This document shows, piece after piece, positions 6,900-10,466 of a stretch of DNA of 10,466 nucleotides (its first letter is position 1; the number at the start of each line of letters is the position of its first letter). The position numbers and the translations under genes are program-made. The DNA lies in contig JAMOQV010000139.1 of NCBI GenBank assembly GCA_027068615.1, positions 1 through 10,466 of the forward strand, written 5' to 3'. Under the pieces are notes generated by a model, which did not search any database, was not told the DNA's origin, and saw only the letters and a program-made list of their open reading frames with translations. This DNA is from Helicobacteraceae bacterium (GTDB lineage: Bacteria; Campylobacterota; Campylobacteria; Campylobacterales; Sulfurimonadaceae).

Positions 6900-7289
6900 A
6901 TGGAACATATTGCTACAGCAAATCCGTATTTTGGGGTATTTGTACTTTTTGTAGTTACATTTGGTGCATTTACAGCAACAACAATTATAGCTCGTTTAGC
7001 ATCTCGTGCATTAGCTGCTAAAGATAGCGAAAAAATTAAACTTTCGGTATATGAGTGTGGGCCAGAGGTTACAAAACAACCAAATAGATTATCACCACAG
7101 TTTTTTCTATTTGCACTTTTATTTTTACTTTTTGATGTAGAGATAGTGTTTATGTTCCCTTGGGCAGTTGATTTTAAACTTCTTGGATGGTTTGGTTTTG
7201 CTGAGATGTTAACATTTATAGTATTACTAACTATTGGGTTTGTATATGCATGGAAAAAAGGAGCGCTTGAATGGCACAACATAAAATAA
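6900..7289 (+). CDS. nuoA: complex I subunit A (NADH-quinone oxidoreductase)
   Basis: NuoA is a small membrane subunit at the junction between the peripheral and membrane arms of complex I. The 129 residues give three membrane helices (about 10-32, 66-88 and 98-118). The conserved Tyr-Glu-Cys-Gly loop (51-54) between helices 1 and 2 lies next to the quinone channel, and Phe-Asp-Val-Glu-Ile-Val-Phe-Met-Phe-Pro-Trp-Ala (78-89) carries the buried acidic residues Asp79 and Glu81. The length is normal. TAGGA at 6891-6895 is the ribosome site, four bases before the start. It is the first gene of the operon and overlaps nuoB by 19 bases. Confidence 0.96.
   Translation: MEHIATANPYFGVFVLFVVTFGAFTATTIIARLASRALAAKDSEKIKLSVYECGPEVTKQPNRLSPQFFLFALLFLLFDVEIVFMFPWAVDFKLLGWFGFAEMLTFIVLLTIGFVYAWKKGALEWHNIK
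7258..7263 (+). promoter_or_regulatory. ribosome binding site of nuoB inside nuoA
   Basis: AAGGAG, a full Shine-Dalgarno core, lies seven bases before the nuoB ATG and within the last codons of nuoA. It fixes the nuoB start at 7271 despite the 19-base overlap of the two genes. Confidence 0.8.
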
Positions 7290-7780
7290 ATTATACACAA
7301 AATGGTGGTTTACCAGTAGCACTTACTACTATAGACAAAGTAGCTAACTGGGGTCGCTCAAACTCACTTTGGGCTATGACTTATGGTCTTGCTTGTTGTG
7401 GTATTGAGATGATGGCAGCAGGGGCTTCAAGATATGACTTTGATAGATTTGGTACTATCTTTAGAGCTTCACCTCGTCAGTCTGATCTTATGATAGTAGC
7501 TGGTACTTTAACTAAGAAACATGCAGAGTTTATCAAAAGGCTTTACGATCAGATGACTGAGCCTAGATGGGTTATATCTATGGGTTCATGTGCAAATACT
7601 GGTGGTATGTTTAACACTTATGCAACTGTTCAAGGTGTTGATAGAATTATCCCTGTTGACTTATACTTACCAGGTTGTGCTCCTCGTCCAGAGACACTTC
7701 AATATGGTGTGATGCTACTTCAAAAGAAGATTCGTGCAAACAAAGCATCTCGCGCACAAAAAGCTAAAAGGTTGATGTAA
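7271..7780 (+). CDS. nuoB: complex I subunit B (Fe-S cluster N2 protein)
   Basis: NuoB carries the terminal 4Fe-4S cluster N2, which passes electrons to quinone. The four ligand cysteines are Cys42 and Cys43 (Ala-Cys-Cys-Gly-Ile-Glu), Cys107 (Gly-Ser-Cys-Ala) and Cys136 (Pro-Gly-Cys-Ala-Pro-Arg-Pro-Glu). The 169-residue length is normal and the C-terminus is basic, as in related Campylobacterota. The protein sits in the cytoplasmic arm against NuoD and NuoA. Its TAA shares a base with the nuoC ATG (TAATG, 7778-7782). The codon pattern looks like that of a well-expressed gene, with frequent GGT, CGT, GCT and CTT. Confidence 0.97.
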   Translation: MAQHKINYTQNGGLPVALTTIDKVANWGRSNSLWAMTYGLACCGIEMMAAGASRYDFDRFGTIFRASPRQSDLMIVAGTLTKKHAEFIKRLYDQMTEPRWVISMGSCANTGGMFNTYATVQGVDRIIPVDLYLPGCAPRPETLQYGVMLLQKKIRANKASRAQKAKRLM

Positions 7781-8586
7781 TGAGAGCATATAAACCAAAA
7801 GACAATGTTCAGAAAAAAGCTTACTACACAGATAGATTTTATGTAGCTCCACAAGTTCCTAAACAAGATGTTGAGAGTGATGAAGTTTTTTTAGCTGATT
7901 TAGAAGCTATCAAAGCTAAGTTTGAAGTTTTAGATGCTTACATCCAAGTTGAACAGATGGTTGTTTATATAAAACCTGAAGATAACTTTGGTGTTTTAGA
8001 ACTTGCTAAAAATGAGTTAGAATATACTCAACTCTCAGAACTTAGTGCTATTGATTTTATAGCTCAAAGAGATGAGTTTGAGATTTTTTACCAAATGCTT
8101 AGTATGACTAAAAGAAAGCGTATCCGTATTAAAATGGCTATCAAAAATGGTGAAGCTGTAAACTCTGTTGAGAAGCTTTTTAGAAGTGCTGATTGGTCTG
8201 AGAGAGAGATGTTTGATATGTTTGGTATCGAAGCAAACGGTCATCCATTTATGAAAAGAATTCTTATGCCTTATGATTGGCAAGGTCATCCACTTCTTAA
8301 AACTTACCCACTTCAAGGTGATGAGTTTGCTGCATGGTATGAAGTTGATAAGATATATGGTAAAGAAGCAAGAGATGAAATTGGTCCTGAACTTCGTGAT
8401 ACTTCAAGAGTTGATAGATATGATAGTGAAAGATTTGCTCGTCTTGGACATGAAGTTCCTCGTGGTACAGAGATAACAGGAGATGAACCTAAACATACAC
8501 AAAACTATCAAGAAGAGGATGGAGTATTTATGGTTAAAAAATTAGACAAGGCATCATCAAAAGTTATTGATGATCCGCAGAGATAA
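7780..8586 (+). CDS. nuoC: complex I subunit C (30 kDa)
   Basis: NuoC is a cluster-free scaffold subunit of the complex I peripheral arm that contacts NuoB and NuoD. The core is seen in Leu-Ser-Ala-Ile-Asp-Phe (88-93), the signature Trp-Ser-Glu-Arg-Glu-Met-Phe-Asp-Met-Phe-Gly-Ile (139-150) and His-Pro-Leu-Leu-Lys-Thr-Tyr-Pro-Leu (170-178). At 268 residues it is longer than the roughly 200 of many bacteria. It has about 40 extra residues at the N-terminus and a charged tail after residue 190, a pattern I recall from other Campylobacterota. It is not fused to NuoD. The usual next gene, nuoD, is displaced by two short genes. The start follows from the one-base overlap with nuoB. Confidence 0.96.
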   Translation: MRAYKPKDNVQKKAYYTDRFYVAPQVPKQDVESDEVFLADLEAIKAKFEVLDAYIQVEQMVVYIKPEDNFGVLELAKNELEYTQLSELSAIDFIAQRDEFEIFYQMLSMTKRKRIRIKMAIKNGEAVNSVEKLFRSADWSEREMFDMFGIEANGHPFMKRILMPYDWQGHPLLKTYPLQGDEFAAWYEVDKIYGKEARDEIGPELRDTSRVDRYDSERFARLGHEVPRGTEITGDEPKHTQNYQEEDGVFMVKKLDKASSKVIDDPQR

Positions 8587-8600
8587 ATGGTGTTATTTTT

Positions 8601-8795
8601 ATGAAAAAAACAGTAGAAGATTACAAAAAAGCTTATCTAAAAATTAAAGAATCTGAATCAATAGAAAAATTATCTAATTGGACATTGAAAAATAATGATG
8701 AAAAATTTGATGCAGATAAGTATAGAAGTAATCTTGATTCTTTTTTAGATGATATTGTTGAATCAGTTGATAAAATACAAAGAGATACTAAATGA
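8601..8795 (+). CDS. hypothetical 64-residue charged protein inserted in the nuo operon
   Basis: The gene is not recognised. The protein is very highly charged: by count, 14 basic and 15 acidic residues of 64 (about 45 percent Asp, Glu, Lys, Arg). It has no cysteine and no membrane segment, and two probable helices (about 3-25 and 38-63), so it may be a small helical binding protein. It starts 14 bases after nuoC with no clear Shine-Dalgarno site, and its stop overlaps the next start (ATGA, 8792-8795). By hand count, 43 of its 195 bases are G or C (22 percent), well below the neighbouring nuo genes. The small-gene-first, overlapping arrangement resembles antitoxin-toxin or immunity pairs, but nothing in the sequence proves that. 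The unbroken frame and coupling support a real gene. Confidence 0.65.
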   Translation: MKKTVEDYKKAYLKIKESESIEKLSNWTLKNNDEKFDADKYRSNLDSFLDDIVESVDKIQRDTK

Positions 8796-9262
8796 ATAGA
8801 GTAGATGAAAGAGTAGAACTATTTATTGATGGATTTGGTAAAATCTGTAATAAATTAGATCAAGATGATAAATATAATCTATCATTAGACATTCATCTAT
8901 TAAAATTGGCTGTTGAAGAGTATTTTAAAGAGAGTGATACTATAAAGTTAAAGCATGGTATTGAATTTTCAAATTCTTCAAAAAGAATGGCTTTAACGAT
9001 GAACCATATAATCAATAATAGACCGATATCTGTTTGTTCAGAAGCAGATGAATACCCTATGAAAATATTGTTGATTAATGAGATATATGCACTATATCTA
9101 GGTATATCGCACTTTGGGTATAAAAAATATCTAAAAGAGACCAATATTATAAATAAATTTTTATATTTATTGCATAGTAAAACAATAGATTCAGAAGCTT
9201 TCGCAATAGTTATAGATATATTTGAAAGCTCTTATAAATCTTGTCATAAGGAGACTAATTAA
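8792..9262 (+). CDS. hypothetical 156-residue protein inserted before nuoD
   Basis: The gene is not recognised. The protein looks mostly helical and soluble, with no signal peptide and no convincing membrane span. Segments worth searching are Lys-Arg-Met-Ala-Leu-Thr-Met-Asn-His-Ile (64-73) and Asn-Glu-Ile-Tyr-Ala-Leu-Tyr-Leu-Gly-Ile (96-105). It has three cysteines (19, 82, 151) that are not spaced like a metal site. Of the 420 bases 8821-9240, 106 are G or C by hand count (25 percent), while 9361-9480 in nuoD has 50 of 120 (42 percent). It overlaps the 64-residue gene by four bases and the nuoD ATG by one base (TAATG, 9260-9264), and its last codons hold the nuoD ribosome site. It is therefore embedded in the operon although it looks foreign to it. 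No link to known complex I subunits is seen. Confidence 0.75.
   Translation: MNRVDERVELFIDGFGKICNKLDQDDKYNLSLDIHLLKLAVEEYFKESDTIKLKHGIEFSNSSKRMALTMNHIINNRPISVCSEADEYPMKILLINEIYALYLGISHFGYKKYLKETNIINKFLYLLHSKTIDSEAFAIVIDIFESSYKSCHKETN
9248..9253 (+). promoter_or_regulatory. ribosome binding site of nuoD inside the upstream gene
   Basis: AAGGAG lies eight bases before the nuoD ATG and within the final codons of the unrecognised 156-residue gene. This is the strongest Shine-Dalgarno site in this part of the operon. It lets nuoD be translated independently of the inserted genes or by coupling to them. Confidence 0.8.
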
Positions 9263-10466
9263 TGCAAGTAAAAAACAGATTAACACCGTTTTTTGAAAAT
9301 ATTACATTTGATAGAGACGATAATGAACTTATATTAAACTTCGGTCCTCAGCATCCATCTGCTCACGGACAACTTCGTTTAATGCTTCACCTACAACAAG
9401 AGCAGATTGTAAAAGCTCATCCAGATGTAGGTTACCTTCACCGTGGTATGGAGAAGATGGCTGAAAATATGATATACAACGAGTTTATGCCAACAACTGA
9501 CCGTATGGACTATATCGCATCATCATCAAACAACTATGGTTTTGCACTTGCAGTTGAAAAGCTTATAGGGCTTGAAGTTCCTCGTCGTGCAAAAGTTATT
9601 AGAATGATGCTTTTAGAGATTAACCGTTTAATGAGCCACCTTTTTTGGTTAGCTACAACTGCACTAGATATTGGTGCTATGACAGTTTTTCTTTATGGTT
9701 TTAGAGAAAGAGAATATCTTATGGACATTATCGAGGGTTATTGTGGGGCTAGACTTACACACTCAGCTATCCGTATCGGTGGTGTTCCCCTAGATATACA
9801 AGATACTTTTATCCACCAATTAAGAGCATTCTTAAATAAACTTCCTCAAAATATCAAAGATTATGAGGATTTACTAGATACTAACCGTATTTGGTTAATG
9901 AGAATGGAAGAGGTTGGTACAATTTCTACTGATATGGCACTTTCTTGGGGTTGTACAGGTCCAATGCTTAGAGCTAGTGGAGTTGCTTGGGATATCCGTA
10001 AAGAAGAGCCTTATGAACTTTATGATGAAGTAGAATTTAATGTACCTTACTCAGATAAAGGTGATAACTTTGCTCGTTACCGTATCTATATGGAAGAGAT
10101 GAGAGAGAGTGCTAAGATACTTTATCAATGTATAGATATGTATGAAAAATGTGTTAAAGATGGTCAAACTGAGTTAATGGCTCATGCCCCTAAGTATGTT
10201 TCAGCTCCAAAGCTTGATATTATGACTCAAAACTACTCTTTAATGCAACACTTTGTTCTAGTAACACAAGGTATGAGACCACCAGTTGGTGAAGTTTATG
10301 TAGCTACTGAATCACCAAAGGGTGAGTTAGGTTACTACATCAATTCTCAAGGTGGACCATATCCATACAGACTTAAACTTCGTGGGCCATCATTCTGGCA
10401 TACTGGTATCTTAACTGATTTATTACCAGGGCATTATATACCAGATGTTGTTGCTATTATTGGTAC
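9262..10466 (+). CDS. nuoD: complex I subunit D (49 kDa), 3' end cut by the window
   Basis: NuoD forms most of the quinone headgroup site of complex I together with NuoB. The visible 401 codons begin at the ATG after AAGGAG. Conserved landmarks are Phe-Gly-Pro-Gln-His-Pro-Ser-Ala-His-Gly (27-36) and His-Pro-Asp-Val-Gly-Tyr-Leu-His-Arg-Gly (53-62). Asp-Arg-Met-Asp-Tyr (80-84) follows, and Gly-Leu-Glu-Val-Pro-Arg-Arg lies just after residue 100. His35 and Tyr84 match the quinone-contacting His59 and Tyr108 of the bovine subunit. The Gly-Gly-Pro-Tyr-Pro-Tyr-Arg-Leu-Lys and Pro-Ser-Phe motifs lie near the C-terminus. With a usual length just over 400, only about ten residues are missing off the edge. 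In this phylum the quinone is menaquinone. It is separate from NuoC, unlike the NuoCD fusion of Escherichia coli. Confidence 0.96.
   Translation, partial: MQVKNRLTPFFENITFDRDDNELILNFGPQHPSAHGQLRLMLHLQQEQIVKAHPDVGYLHRGMEKMAENMIYNEFMPTTDRMDYIASSSNNYGFALAVEKLIGLEVPRRAKVIRMMLLEINRLMSHLFWLATTALDIGAMTVFLYGFREREYLMDIIEGYCGARLTHSAIRIGGVPLDIQDTFIHQLRAFLNKLPQNIKDYEDLLDTNRIWLMRMEEVGTISTDMALSWGCTGPMLRASGVAWDIRKEEPYELYDEVEFNVPYSDKGDNFARYRIYMEEMRESAKILYQCIDMYEKCVKDGQTELMAHAPKYVSAPKLDIMTQNYSLMQHFVLVTQGMRPPVGEVYVATESPKGELGYYINSQGGPYPYRLKLRGPSFWHTGILTDLLPGHYIPDVVAIIG

Noticed and set aside
6896..7300. Minus-strand open frame of 134 codons opposite nuoA
   Set aside because: It is a shadow of the clear nuoA gene, low-complexity in Ser, Asn and Thr, with no ribosome site and no family resemblance.
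8273..8476. Alternative plus-strand frame of 67 codons inside nuoC
   Set aside because: It is out of frame with the conserved NuoC core and shows no independent signal.
8893..9144. Minus-strand open frame of 83 codons opposite the 156-residue gene
   Set aside because: The plus-strand gene is longer and coupled on both sides. The antisense frame has no ribosome site or context.
8576..9264. Target-site duplication flanking the nuoC/nuoD insertion (GAGATAAATG against GAGACTAATTAATG)
   Set aside because: The similarity is short and imperfect, and stop/start overlaps with purine-rich upstream bases give such matches by chance. No terminal inverted repeats or transposase were seen.

Overview
The window looks like an AT-rich chromosome segment of a Campylobacterota (epsilonproteobacterial) organism. 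The predicted NuoA, NuoB, NuoC and NuoD proteins read like those of free-living members such as Sulfurimonas or Arcobacter relatives. Lipid-anchored or sporulation genes are absent, and starts are often preceded by A-rich stretches rather than strong Shine-Dalgarno sites. The genus cannot be fixed from the sequence alone.

Left part (1-2025), plus strand: a two-gene RelE/ParE-type toxin-antitoxin module (6-535) is followed 11 bases later by a solitary DPPY-type DNA methyltransferase (547-1326) with no restriction gene beside it. Next comes a lone oligopeptide/nickel-type ABC ATPase (1336-2025), whose stop overlaps the start of a class A penicillin-binding protein.

Middle part (2025-6704): the PBP1A-like enzyme polymerises and cross-links peptidoglycan. 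It meets, tail to tail with a 12-base overlap, a minus-strand agmatine deiminase (polyamine synthesis). That gene diverges from an alanine racemase gene across only 21 bases. The racemase supplies D-alanine for the wall that the PBP builds. It is followed by a membrane DUF457/YdjM-like metal-dependent hydrolase.

Right part (6705-10466): a 195-base intergenic stretch holds a likely promoter and a leader hairpin and opens the respiratory complex I operon nuoA-nuoB-nuoC-nuoD. The last nuoD codons lie beyond the window. Between nuoC and nuoD, where these genes are normally adjacent, sit two very AT-rich unrecognised genes (64 and 156 codons). They overlap each other, and the second overlaps the nuoD start.

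The most unusual points are this two-gene insertion inside complex I and an apparent shortage of GATC sites across the whole window (six found by eye, against about 25-30 expected from composition), next to a methyltransferase that resembles the GATC enzyme M.DpnA. No CRISPR array, rRNA, tRNA or insertion sequence was seen.
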